From the NCBI GenBank assembly GCA_009760855.2, contig WPIO01000148.1, positions 538,001-572,500 on the forward strand: DNA of 34,500 nucleotides. The letters run 5' to 3'. Source of the DNA: Cristatella mucedo. Taxonomy: Eukaryota > Bryozoa > Phylactolaemata > Cristatellidae. Position 1 is the stretch's first letter. Each line of letters begins with the position of its first letter. The notes under the pieces are model-generated. The model did no database searches and was not told the DNA's origin. It worked only from the letters and a program-made list of their open reading frames with translations. Shown here piece after piece: positions 1 through 10,902 of the stretch. Both the position numbers and the translations under genes were made by a program.

Positions 1-2222
1 AATCATGACGATGATTGATGCCAACACATTATCACAATGGCAGCCACAGTAAGCACCTTTCTTTTTGGAGCTGGCACATGATGCGAACGATCTGTGCTTC
101 ATCAATGGTGAGGCTTGCTCCTAATGACTGTGAGCCGAGAGGACTGAGAGCCGAGACCTGCGGCCGAGGTCGGGCCTCGACCGTTGGGTATTATTGACTG
201 GCAGTGGATAGTTAGAACCGATTGCCGATTGCCATTGCCTTGGAAGCCTGTACCCCAATGTGACATTTAGGCTCTGCATTTTTTTCGCACTCGTGTGCTT
301 ATTTCGGGAAATGCTTTCTACAGCTGCTGCCATTATTAAGCCTGCTTGCCCCCTCTAAACCACCATCCGACCGGCAAACTTCAGTGCTTTCTAATTGTGG
401 AGCAGAGTACACCTGTGTCCTCTTGAGCCCGATGCAGTACTAGGGTAGTGAAAGTCAGGGCTGTCAATGTGCCGTTCAGTGTTTGGCTACTTCGAGCTGC
501 ACTCGGCTCTGAGGCGTCTATATGCAGGTGCCTTGAAAAAAGTTTAAGCGATTCCTGGAAAAGGGCGCATTCTGATAATTGAGTCCTCTCCCGAGGGACT
601 GGCTCAGACACAGCACACAGTATTAACTCCTACCAAATGAAGTAGTCCTCGTCACAGTCAGGAGGATGAGAAGCAAATTATACCAAAAACACCTTCCTAA
701 AATGGAAAAAATGAGTTAAAAATGGCATCTAATAAATGATTGTGAACCTTGCTAAAATAGCACATATATCGAATGCTTTTTACTGTGTAGTGACCTTTCC
801 CAGAAAGCTAGCTTGGATTACTTGCCCTTGCTACCAAATTTGGAGGTGGTAGAGTAGCTAACCAGCACTCTGAGAGATCAGCAAAGCAAGGGAGATTTCT
901 GCCTTCACGAAATAAGAAATCTGAAGGATTGCATTTGGCAGGCTATAACAAGGTACGTATGGCTAGAGCACTTATGATTTCCATCCAAGCAATGTTACAA
1001 ATCAGTTGCAACTCGGTACAAAGAAGTTAAGAGAGCAGTGTGGTCACCCTAAGCTGACCAACGATCGGGATCACAGTTACATGACAACACAAGCCTTGAA
1101 GAACAAGTTGCTCATGCCAAGAGTTTCGCCAGGACACTACTCCGCAGAAGATGTGCGCATTATATACTCGCCAGAATAGCCCATTGCAAACCATTGTTTT
1201 CTTAAAAGCAAACATTAAGCTGCCTGCAACAGGCAAGCGACTTGGTGGGAGGGACCTTCCTAGGCTGACTGGCAGAGTTGTATGGAGGCAGAGTTGTATG
1301 GACTTACGATTTAAAGTTAACCATTTTGAATACTTAGGAGAGCTATTGTGAAGCAGCACATTAATGAAGCATTACACGATGACTGCCTTCAGAAGACCGT
1401 AAAGTTCAGCTGCATTAGAGTGAACAGAGTATATGGTGATGGTATGGAGTGATATATAGGGCTGTTGCTCAGCAGCTAGCATAAGAAGTCGGTCGCATAG
1501 AAGCCATTACGAAGCTACCCACCCAGCATGCTTTACACTGCTTTGAGAGCACCATTCTAATTTTGTTGTTCACCAGTACAGCGTGCAGAAATTCGCGGGC
1601 CTTCCCTGCTGTTACTAACGCTTATGCAGAGACTGCTGTTGCTGACGTTGACTGAATCGGTCTGCCTCTCAGCCTCTGGTCAGGTTTGCCTCTGCTAGTG
1701 GTAAGCACCTATCGAAGGGTCGGCAATTTCCATCAAATAACGGAGTCTTCAATGCAATCATTTCCAGTCGTGAGCTGTGTCCGAAACCAGAATTACATTT
1801 TGTATGAACTGATTTGTTGGCACGGATTCACAGAGCCCCAGCATGTCCACCTGCTTTAAATGTGTGACCATCTCATCCACTTGCTACGCCAGGGCATGGG
1901 CTGACTGCACACTGGACCACTGAGTCGTGTGTGAGTGGTTCTCCGGCAAAGGATGCAGTTACAAATCTGTGCATTCACTTGCGAATTCACTCATTGACTG
2001 TTCATTCGAGCGAACTGGATTGTATAATGCTCATCGATTATGCAGTCATGAACTAGTCACATTCGCAGTCTCTTCGGCAGCCCTGATGCGTTTTGAAGGT
2101 TGATGCGAGCATATTTATGTATGTATTAGGAAAGCACTCACCCCAACTCATGTCTTGCGTTTCTGCTAGGGTTTTGCATGCATCCCTTTCCCACAGCAAA
2201 TTCGTAACAGACACATTGCCGA
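1..2222. other. No gene recognised, left flank
   Basis: All open frames here are short, and none resembles a known protein or repeat. A donor-like site (CCACA|gtaagc) near position 49 follows a short open stretch from the window edge. It could be the end of an exon starting outside the window, but nothing supports that. If the HAX1-like gene has distant 5' exons, this may be its first intron; otherwise it is intergenic. Confidence 0.4.
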
Positions 2223-2242
2223 GTCACACACACACACACACA
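2223..2242. repeat. Short (CA)n microsatellite
   Basis: A run of about nine CA dinucleotides, followed by a short GTAGA/GAGAG purine stretch. Confidence 0.8.
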
Positions 2243-2742
2243 GAGTAGAGTAGAGAGGAGGGGTTGAGTGGGAGTCATACGTGGCAGGTGAGAGGCTTGG
2301 ATGTGATGGAGCCTCTCCCGTGCCTCTCCGCTTCTCTCCATTTCGAATTGGGCCTTGCTATGAGCACTCCGATGTTCAGTTTATTCCACGATGCTAATGT
2401 TTCCTATATTGCAATTCTCGATTGGTCGCTTGTTGAGAGAGTCGCTCTTGGTCTCTTTTTCGGTTCTTCATTCAAAACGTAGGCGTAGCCAGGATTTAGC
2501 CATGGAGGGGCAGTTGATGCCTTGCATTGGGCAACCAATTCTAAGAAGGGTGACCGGGGCTCATTTGGCGGCCACGCCCCGACTGTACACACGTTCCTTT
2601 GAGGTCGTTCCGTGGAAGTGAGTGCATAGCCCACTAGCATTCACTATCCCTACGCCTACGATCTAGCATTCCTTCACTCCCAGCTAGGCTAGCCCTTGAG
2701 TGGTAATGGCATTTGATTTTTTCTATGTATTTTTGTGTCGAA

Positions 2743-2965
2743 TATGGCACATCCCTTCCAGCCGTCCTGACCTGCTACTTCCATGCTTCTCACTTCCTCG
2801 ACTGCCCTCCCGACTCTGCTATGCTTCCCACTTTCTCTTTGTTGCCTGAGATGAAGTCTGTTGGCTACCGAATGCGTACCAAAAGCGCTTAGGCTGTGAG
2901 TGCACTAATGAAAACTTGCTTGCATAACACCCACTTGGTCTCTGTGAGTTTGTGGAGTTACGGAT
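2743..2965 (+). mobile_element. L2-A LINE 3' fragment
   Basis: Matches the 3' end of the longer L2-A copy at 4.5-6.05 kb. It shares the ATGCTTCCCACTTTCTCT block, the GTCTGTTGGCTACCGAATG block and the end reading into TTACATTTA. It is 5'-truncated and carries several differences, so it cannot be translated as one frame. Confidence 0.75.
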
Positions 2966-3044
2966 GGAGGTATATTACATTTAGGTCAAATATCCATAGT
3001 ACTTGGTAATTGTAATACCGAGCCATGTATATAGCACCCTAATG

Positions 3045-3405
3045 TAATATCAATAATATAATGTATCTCAGTCTGTAGCTTCACAAAGCCACCGACTAAA
3101 TGAATGTTGTGCTGGAGAGTTTTCCACAGCGCACTCAAAGAAAGCCCAAGTGACTTTCGGTGCACATGTGGTAGCCAATAGTACCCATCTCGTGCAAAGG
3201 AAGAGAAAGTGAGAAGCGTAGTTGAGTCTGGCAGGCAGCCGAGGAACTGAGTAGCATGGCAGTAACAGCTCGGTACGGCTGGAAAGGCTATGCCACAGTC
3301 GGCAGCAGGAGAAAATATGTCGTTGCATAAGAGTGGTAGAAGTGAATTCAACAATTCAAGACCTGAAGAGCAAGATCTTCTGTCGTCAACAGTCTTTCTT
3401 ATCGA
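3045..3405 (-). mobile_element. L2-A LINE 3' fragment, inverted
   Basis: On the minus strand this reads from the last part of the L2-A ORF, near the residues NSLPQFLR of the better copy, down to the tail at about 3045. It faces the plus-strand fragment at 2743-2965 tail to tail, with about 80 bp between them. Confidence 0.75.
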
Positions 3406-3465
3406 CAGCTCAAAGAAGGCCTACCGGTGTAGTAGGCATTGCCTAATGGTGACATCACACCTTAT

Positions 3466-3735
3466 GCACGACAACTACTCTCCTGCTGCCGACTATGGCT
3501 CATCCTTTTCAACAGTCCTGAGCTGCTACTTCCGTGCTACTCACTACCTCAACTGCTCTCCTGACTCTGCTATGCTTCCCACTTTCTCTCTGTTGCGTGA
3601 GACGAAGTCTGTTGGCTACCGAATGCGTACCGAAAGCCGCTTAGGCTGTGAGTGCGCTATACAAAACTCTCCTGCGTAACACCCACATGGTCTTTATGAC
3701 TTTGTGAAGTTACAGACGGAGATACATTACATTAT
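3466..3735 (+). mobile_element. L2-A LINE 3' fragment
   Basis: Near-identical in layout to 5785-6050, with an open C-terminal stretch ending in AIQNSPA and then the tail ending TACATTACATTATG. Together with the minus copy at 3045-3405 it forms an inverted repeat of about 270 bp with a short loop. Confidence 0.8.
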
Positions 3736-4089
3736 GCCAAGTAGGTCTATTCTTGAGAAGCATATTCGAGAATAGCTCATGCACAGTCACGGCAAAAAAA
3801 TACCGGCAAAATACCCAAAGGTTTAGTGAAAAGAATTGAAACAAAAAGGTCAACACCACACATGCAGCCGTCCGAAGCTGCTCTCTAGCACTGTGAGGAA
3901 TTAAGAGATTAAATCTCTATCCTTGCGCCTCACGACGTGCTGCAAGAGAATCAATAGCCAAGGGCAAATGACATGCACGGTATCCTGCTTGGACCAGCAG
4001 GCCAAAGCAAACAACTATCAAGCTTAGGCTTGCACACTAAAAGCACACAAGGCGACACTCGGGGCTACCGGCTAGTGGAACCCTTAGTG

Positions 4090-4345
4090 AGTAGCTAGGA
4101 CCGAATCATGCACGTGTATATGCAGGCACAGCACACGGAAGCAAAGAAGACAAGCATGGCTGGAGCTGGAAAGGAAAGCCGACCTGAACGGATGCTTCTT
4201 CAGCTGAGACCGAAGCGATGCAAGGCCGCCACTGTGGCTGTGAGTGACAGAAGCTGGAAGAAGCAAGCTCCAGACTTTCGGTGTATACAGACTGATGGCC
4301 CGATCACCAAAGGATTTCAGTTTAGTGCGAGTGACTAAGCTGAGG
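4090..4345 (-). mobile_element. L2-B LINE 3' fragment, decayed
   Basis: The minus-strand frame contains KSFGDRAISLYTPKVW and later KKHPFRSAF. These match KSFGDRAFSSYAPKAW and KTHLFRTAF in the other L2-B copies. The fragment abuts the (GA)n tract. Confidence 0.65.
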
Positions 4346-4359
4346 AAGCTGGGGGAGGG

Positions 4360-4361
<2 letters not shown>

Positions 4362-4444
<83 letters not shown>
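4362..4444 (+). repeat. (GA)n microsatellite
   Basis: About 41 uninterrupted GA units. The apparent RE and SL repeat proteins read from it in several frames are artefacts of the microsatellite. Confidence 0.97.
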
Positions 4445-4446
<2 letters not shown>

Positions 4447-4537
4447 CACTGAAAAAGCAAGGAGTTCGGATAGGTAGGCAGGAGGATGTGAGTGAAATCT
4501 GTGTCAGGCTGAAGATTCTGAAATTGATTCGATGCAT

Positions 4538-6050
4538 AGGCCTGTGAAGCTCACAGACACCAGTTTTTGAAAAAAATGTTGCTAAGCAGCTGGTTGAACA
4601 TATGGAAAAAAATGGAATGTCAGAAACATTTTAATCAGGGTTCAAGAGGCAACACTACTGAAACTGCTCTCCTCCGTGTTAACAGTGACATTCTACGTGG
4701 CACCGACTACAGGAATGTCACTGCCCTAGCTCTGCTAGATCTGTCTGCTGCCTTCGACACTATTGATCACGAAGTTCTGCTTGAACGATTGAGAACAACG
4801 ATCGGTCTGGCAGACGAAGCACTGGCGTGGTTTAAATCATACTTGTCTGATCGTGTTCAATCCGTGTGGTGTGGGGGTCAGGTCTCAGACATGAGAAGTG
4901 TCACCTGTGGAGTCCCTTGAGGGTCTGTACTTGGTCCCTTACTGTTCTCCATTTATACACAACCTCTGGGAAAACTTATTAGGGCCCATGGAATAGGATA
5001 TCACTTCTATGCTGACGATACTCAGTTGTATTTGTCATTCAAACCGTAGGAATCTGTTGCGGCAACTGAGAAACTGAATGCTTGCCTTGCCGATATTCGA
5101 TCCTGGATGTCGGAAAACTTCCTGAAATTAAATGATGATAAAACCGAACTACTGCTCATAAGACACCCTAAGCGTGTGGCTGGATTAAAAGGCGTTGCTA
5201 TTCTAATAGGTGATGCTATTGCGCGACCTTCACCACGTGCTCGTAATCTAGGTGTCGTGTTCGACAGCTGCCTCAATTTCAAAAGCTTCATTCAGAAGAC
5301 TGCCTCTACAGCTAGCCATCACATCCGATCCCTATCCAAGATTAGGAGCTGTCTCCCACAGTGGCTTGTAAAAAATTTAACTAGCTCTCTAGTTCTGTCT
5401 CGGCTTGATTATTGTAATTCCCTTTTGGCTGGGCTGCCAAAGAAAGCTATTATGCCACTACAGCGGACTATGAATATGGCTGCAAGGCTGGTCTTCAAGT
5501 CCCAGCGGTTTGAGCACGTGTCTCCTTTGCTGAAAGAGCTAGGATGGTTGCCGGTTGAGCAAAGGATACAGAGCAAAGTTCTTATGCTGACCCACAAGGC
5601 CCGCCACGGCTTGGCTCCTTCATACCTAGCTGAACTGCTGCATCGGTTTCAGCCTGTTCGCGCCCTCAGGTCCTGTGTGGACAATAAATTAGCTGTCCCA
5701 TTCCTCCGCTTAAAGGCAGTTGGCAACAGAAGCTTTAGCTCTGCAGGTCCTAGACTGTGGAACTCGCTTCCACAATTCTTACGCAACGACATCTACTCTC
5801 CAACTGCCGACTATGGCACATCTTTTTCAGTGGTCCTGAACTGCTACTTCTATGCTACTCACTACCTCAACTGCTCTCCTAACTCTGCTATGCTTCCCAC
5901 TTTCTCTTTGTTGCGTGAGACGAAGTCTGTTGGCTACCGAATGCTTACCGAAAGCCGCTTAGGCTGTGAGTGCGCTATACAAAACTCTCCTGCGTAACAC
6001 CCACATAGTCTTTATGACTTTGTGGAGTTACAGACAGAGATACATTACAT
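4538..6050 (+). pseudogene. L2-A LINE with broken reverse transcriptase
   Basis: This is the longest retrotransposon copy in the window, a 5'-truncated non-LTR element of the L2/CR1 type. The reverse transcriptase would copy its own RNA at a nicked target. Visible landmarks are TETALLRV (about 4650), the motif A region LDLSAAFDTIDH (about 4738-4773), GVP-stop-GSVLGP (4909-4938), the catalytic YADD (5008-5019), KLNDDKTELLL (about 5128), a thumb-like region with LDYCNSLLAGLP (about 5405) and a C-terminal tail ending AIQNSPA with TAA at 5995-5997. It is inactive. TAA at 4632-4634 sits where a Q is expected, TGA at 4918-4920 interrupts GVPxGSV, TAG lies at 5047-5049, and there is a frameshift near 4640-4650. 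No endonuclease domain is present. The 3' end runs into TACATTACATTATG. The family name is from motif recall; the clade (L2 or CR1) is an inference. Confidence 0.85.
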
Positions 6051-6051
6051 T

Positions 6052-6862
6052 ATGTACCGTAGTTTTTACGAGTATAAGTAGCACCCAAGTGTAAGTCACC
6101 CCCTAAATTTATGGACACAATCTTTCGAAAGATGTTTATTGAAAAATATTATTACTGAATATATAGGTCATTTTGTATTAATGTAAGCTTGCTTTAATCA
6201 TCAGTTAGCAAGAAACTCGTCATCAGTATCACAGCTAACATCTTCATAGTCTTCTGCAACATTGTCAATGTAATGTAATGTATCTCCGTCTGTAACTCCA
6301 CAGTCATAAAGACTATGTGGGTGTTATGCAAGAGAGTTTTGTATAACACACTCACAGCCTAAGCGGCTTTCGGTAAGCATTCGGTAGCCAACAGACTTCG
6401 TCTCACACAACAAAGAGAAAGTGGGAAGCATAGCAGAGTCAGGAGAACAGTTGAGGTAGTGAGTAGCACGGAAGTAGCAGCTCAGGACCACTGAAAAGGA
6501 TGAGCCATTGTCGGCAGCAGGAAAGTAGTTGTCACGTAATAATTGTGGAAGCGAGTTCCACAGTCTGGGACCTGCAGAGCTAAAGCTTCTGTCGCCAACT
6601 GTCTTTAAGCTGAGGAATGGGACAGCTAATTTCTTGTCCACACAGGACCTGAGGGCGCGGACAGGCTGAAACTGGTGCAGCAGTTCAGCTAGGTACGAAT
6701 GAGCCAACCGTGGCAGGCCTTGTGGGTCAGCGTAAGAACTTTAATGTCTGAATCATCACTTTCACTGTAACAGTGACTGACGTTGACAAGCACTGTATAA
6801 GTCGATGGTTTACTTTTTTTAAAGAAATTGGAAAAAAGTGCGACTTATACGGCAGTTGACTA
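6052..6862 (-). mobile_element. pogo/Tigger-like DNA transposon remnant, split by a LINE
   Basis: Two pieces flank the LINE at 6269-6740. The left piece (6052-6268), read on the minus strand, encodes an acidic tail VAEDYEDVSCDTDDEFLAN followed by a stop, then an AATAAA and an end containing GTGCTACTTATACTCG. The right piece (6741-6862) encodes a matching acidic stretch YSESDDSDIK and has the end block CCGTATAAGTCGCAC. Acidic C-termini and terminal repeats with TATAAGTCGCAC-like sequence are typical of pogo/Tigger elements. Most of the transposase is missing, so this is an internally deleted copy. Assignment rests on short motifs. Confidence 0.45.
6269..6740 (-). mobile_element. L2-A LINE 3' fragment nested in a DNA transposon
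   Basis: Open on the minus strand from AHSYLAELLHQFQPVRALRS to CVIQNSLA, clearly parallel to the C-terminus of the copy at 4.5-6.05 kb. Its tail lies at the low-coordinate end (about 6269). The flanks both read as acidic transposase tail, which indicates insertion into an older element. Confidence 0.85.
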
Positions 6863-6916
6863 TTCAGACCAGACAAGCTGCCAAGTGTTGGTCTAGTTGC
6901 AGACGATAAGGGCGTA

Positions 6917-7700
6917 TTAATAATAATAATAATAATTCACTTGATAAAGCGCCCTCAGAAAACTTAATCTCTCTCTAGGCGCTTTACATTTTCTGTAAAG
7001 TGAAATGCAATTGAATGGTAAGTAAAATCATGCTTGAAAAACAAACGAAATGAATGATATAGTTAGGGGTGACATGCACAGGGTTAGCATGCAAATGTGG
7101 TTAGTGGCAGCATGCACAGTGTCAGCACGCATAAGCACGTGAAGGACGAATCACAGGGACCCACTAAATGCTGTCCTAAATAGGTGTGTTTTTAAGTTCT
7201 TTTTAAATGTGGTCAGGTCAGGGGATGTTCTGACGCAGGTCGGAAGGGAGTTCCAGGCTTTGGGAGCATACGAACTAAATGCACGGTCTCCAAAGGATTT
7301 GAGGTTTGTACGAAGTATTTGTAGACTGTTGGATTCCGAAAAGCAGGTGGTACGTTGCTTGACCTGATGGGGGAGTATATCTGAGAGATAGGCTGGAGCC
7401 AAAGAATGAAGTGACCTAAAAGTGAGCGTAGACTTGGAATCTTAATTAACGAGAATTGCAGTGATCGAGACACGGTCAGAAACGCTACTCTTGTCCTTGC
7501 TGAGCCTGATTTTGGCATTGTTCCTTAGTTGAAAGTAGGCCGAGTTGACTAGAGGAAATATGCTCAACCAACGACATGTCGTTTTGGAGCAGTGGATTGC
7601 GGGCAGATATCAGAAAGTTACTGGCCATCCAAGTGGGAATGACGTCCATGCAGGCTGCGAGGGAATTAAATGAGCCGGATGCTCCTGAATTAAAACACAA
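6917..7700 (-). mobile_element. L2-B LINE, partial, internally deleted
   Basis: Starts at the (TAA)n tail (about 6917-6937, the 3' end on the minus strand) and continues through the AGAGATTAAGTTTTCT and GGGCGCTTTAT blocks. It then enters an open frame with APAYLSDILPHQVKQRT, LKSFGDRAFSSYAPKAWNSL and KTHLFRTAFSGS. Further upstream, a second frame around 7600-7660 has ACMDVIPTWMASNFL, resembling the IRSWMSENFL region of the L2-A RT. The spacing between these parts is much shorter than in L2-A (about 230 versus 480 nt), so a segment is deleted. The part beyond 7450 is less certain. Confidence 0.7.
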
Positions 7701-7769
7701 ATCCTTGTTTGTGGACTTCTGCTATGCCTGGGCCATTTGTCCCAGGTTCCACATCAAGTTAGTAATACT

Positions 7770-7885
7770 AATACATTTGTATATCACCCTCAGAGAACTG
7801 CTCGGAAATTTTAAATCTCAGAATCTCTTTCTAAGCACTTTACATTTGCTGCAAGGGAAGCGTGATCGAATGGTTTGTGGTAGGG
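7770..7885 (-). mobile_element. L2-B LINE 3' tail fragment
   Basis: Contains a degraded form of the L2-B 3' block (CCCTCAGAGAACT, then TCTAAGCACTTTACATTTGC) in minus orientation. Nothing coding remains. Confidence 0.6.
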
Positions 7886-8654
7886 AGTTTGTTCTGTTTT
7901 TTTATTCCATTTCCATTTGGAGACTTCGTACGTGTCACTGTTGTTTTGTGCCAATCTGTATGCATAGAATACATATCAGGTTGTCTTTAGCAAACAGCAA
8001 GCTCCAGAGGGTCTGGTCCAGAATGCTATCGACACAGTGTATTCGAGATAAGGTTGCCTGTAGCTAGCCAAGCAGATTGCCTAGCCGGGTTCGTTAGCGA
8101 AGCTGTTTGATTTATCTGAAGTTGAACTTGCTGCCTTTTTATATTTATATTAGTTTTAGTTATATAGTTATCCTTACATAATTATATATAGTGCTGGCCC
8201 GAAAAATCAGAGCACGTTTGATCACATTTATCATCGATCTCTTGCATCTCTTTGAACCATGGCAAGTCTACGGTAGGGCTTGATCAAAATATTAACAGCA
8301 CACCTCAAACTCTCGTTGGTGGCTGAAAAAAGGCTTAACACGGTTGTTGGGATACATTTTTAGAAAGGAGTATGCTTGATACGTGGAGTGAATCTCATTT
8401 CAAAGTGCTCCAACAGTAGAGAAAATAATATCCCTCGAAAATTGTGATTCTCTCAGAATCCCGAATTTACATTGATACTTCAAAAGCAGGATCATTTCAT
8501 ATGTTTTGGAACCCACTAAGAAAACCAGGGTGGTAGCATGCACGATTTGTTACAAATATAGTTGCTAGCTCATGTAAATCCTATGCTCTGGTGAGATTTA
8601 GTTGGCCAGCAATTCATGAAACACTGAAAACAATGTCTTAAGTTAAATCTTGAA
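7886..8654. other. No gene recognised
   Basis: AT-rich, especially 8130-8195. No convincing open frame, repeat or splice-flanked exon. Confidence 0.4.
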
Positions 8655-8835
8655 CCCCAGGTAGCACCCTAAAAGAACTTAATGTATTTCCATTCAATTT
8701 ACACATACCACAGGGCTCGAACCCTCTTGGTCGTTGAAGGTGAGCAAGCTGCCTGCAATCCTGCCCGATTTGCAGGATTGGCATACACGGCCTTGATCGT
8801 GAAGTGTGGCTGACCACCTTACCACTAGGTTGCCT
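8655..8835 (-). mobile_element. tRNA-derived SINE1, diverged copy
   Basis: On the minus strand it has an A-box-like TAGTGGTAAGG near 8825 and a B-box GGTTCGAGCCC near 8715. The tail ATTAAGTTCTTTTAGGGTGC corresponds to the tail of the SINE1 copies at 10.8 and 28.3 kb. The head differs from the other copies, so it may be a relative rather than the same subfamily. Confidence 0.55.
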
Positions 8836-10519
8836 GTGGGAAGTCGGAGGACTGTTGGTGCCATCGGTGTCTCAACAAAGAGTGTCTGAGGAAGTTACAC
8901 CCCTGCAGCTACAGCCGAACCCCCACAACCTGCACGCAGCTGTCAGATGATGTGGGAGTGTATGCAATCTCGTAAGCACTCACTGTCACCAAATTGCAAT
9001 GCATATAGTTCAGATGGCTTGTCTTAGCAAGTGCATGAATCAGACGGGAGACTATTGCAGAGTGCACCTGGCCATGCTTCACATCACCGTGGAGGCTAGC
9101 AACAAGACGGCCTACCATGCCGCCTCTCCCTCCCTCCCAGTAAGCGTTGGCTTGCCTGCCTGCGCTTGTATGTATTAGCTGTGAGCACTCCAGGGCATGT
9201 ACGGTGGCTATTCTCAGCTGACTCGGCTGCGTTAGCTGCATGCATTAGAAGAGTTGGTAATCGATTTTTACCATCATTAATGACGCTTGTCTGACTTAAC
9301 AACGGCATGTATGAAGTAATGCAGGCATTCATTCGCGATAGTTGGGCCTCGTCGAGTGGCCCTGTAGCCGTGCACAGACCTTGTGTTGTAGCAACACTCC
9401 GGCAGTAGAAATGTTGTACGCCCTGTCAGCCATCCATGCCGGCCTGCAAGGACACTTGACTGGTGGACGGTGTCGCAAGAGTGCCGTCTCAAGTGCGCCC
9501 GCGGCCGCTGCTTGCCTCTCCCATCTCGATGGTTTACTTTTGGAGCTTTTCCTGTTTGCTTTGCAGTGCACGATCCCTCGAAGCTGCCCTTCGGCCAGTA
9601 GGTCTAGGAGGCTTTGCCCTGCCTGTGTCGGCAATGTGGCTGCCACTCGCAAGCAACGTGGCGTACGTGGTACTCGTGTGGACTCGTGCCTTGGACTTGA
9701 GTGCTAGCAGCACGAGTTTGTGTCGCTGCCCACGTGCATGCGCTAGGGCAACTGAAGGCACGAAACATTGGCTCGGTGGTCGGGAGCAAGCGTAGCTGGC
9801 GGTGCAGGCATGCTTGTCATCTTTGGTTATGCAATCAATGTTGTCATCGGCATAGTGATTTCAGAGCCGGCGTAGTACCATTGGTATCAAGCCAGTGATG
9901 TCTAATCATATTATTGCATAATACAAATATGGTTAAAACCACACTTAGCTAGTTTACAGCTAGTCGACCTCAAGGTCAGGGCAATTGGAAGCCAGAGTAA
10001 CTTACCCTGATAGCTTTTTCAAGGTGTGAATTAGCCAAGTGTAGTTAAGATCATGCACTGGTTATGCAGTAGCAGGCTCAGAAATCACTGCTTGATACCA
10101 TAGTACCACTGCTTGTAAGCAGACTCTAGAGAATGAAAGCAAACCGTGCTGGTGTTCTTTCTTCCGATTGGGTATTTCTTCCGACCTCTCTGTGAGGCAT
10201 CGCTTTGGCATTCAGTTTGTCTGCTGCTGTCATGTGCTATAGTCCATGGCCTGGGCTGTACATTTCAGCCATGCTTGCCCTATATATTATGTTGCCCTTA
10301 CAAGGCAATAACGATGTCTTGATTGAGAACTGCTCATATGGGACAGGGCTGCTGTACGTCCTAACGAGACGTGACAAGTAGCAAGAAAAGGTGCCCCATT
10401 TCATTGTTTTGCTGTTTTACGAGCACCGGTTCACATTTAAAAGCTTCCATGTCTCTACATAACTGTGTTTTCGACCTTCGCATCGCTATCCATCACTCTA
10501 AAGCTGCTGTGTGGCAGTG
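8836..10519. other. No assigned gene; one strong acceptor-like site
   Basis: GC content rises at 9340-9800 and several frames stay open there on both strands. A good acceptor (tttgctttgcag, ending at about 9566) precedes an open plus-strand frame, but the translation resembles nothing I recognise and no clear donor ends it. The remainder shows no coding signal. Confidence 0.35.
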
Positions 10520-10555
10520 CCTCCCCTCTTCCTCTCCCTCTCCCTCTCTTTCTCC

Positions 10556-10586
<31 letters not shown>

Positions 10587-10608
10587 TCCCTCTCTCCCCT
10601 TCTCTCTC
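10520..10608 (+). repeat. CT-rich low-complexity tract
   Basis: Imperfect CTCTTT/CTCTCC repeats. The serine/leucine-rich and arginine/glutamate-rich frames here are artefacts of this composition. Confidence 0.9.
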
Positions 10609-10764
10609 GAGCCAATCTGTGGCCCATCTGTCTGGTCCATCCATTCCCATCAAAGGACATACTATCTTTCTTCTCCTGCCTGTCCTGAGCTACAATGCTT
10701 TGTTATGTTTGGTTGTTGGGCTGTGCTTGCTCCAGCCTATCACCAGACGCAGCTGTCAGCAATA

Positions 10765-10902
10765 TGGTTTGGTCTAACGGTTAAGGTGCTCGCCCCGACC
10801 AAGGTTTAACTGAGGTCGTGGGCTCGAGCCTCGAGGCATATGTGAAGCACCTGAATAGAGATTAAGTTCTCTTGGGGCGCTATACAAATGAATTATATTT
10901 TT
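10765..10902 (+). mobile_element. tRNA-derived SINE1
   Basis: The head looks like a tRNA gene: A-box region TGGTCTAACGGTTAAGG, then B-box GGGCTCGAGCC about 40 nt later. The tail contains AGAGATTAAGTTCTCTTG and GGGCGCTATACAAATGAATT, matching the L2-B LINE tail. It is very similar to the minus-strand copy at 28.26-28.41 kb. An L2-B copy begins directly after it. Confidence 0.8.

Noticed and set aside
2707-2750. MAFDFFYVF stretch as a HAX1 first exon
   Set aside because: The start resembles MSLFDLF, but no donor follows and the sequence runs directly into an L2-A fragment.
4244-4547. RE- and SL-repeat proteins on both strands
   Set aside because: They are translations of the (GA)n microsatellite, which is open in every frame.
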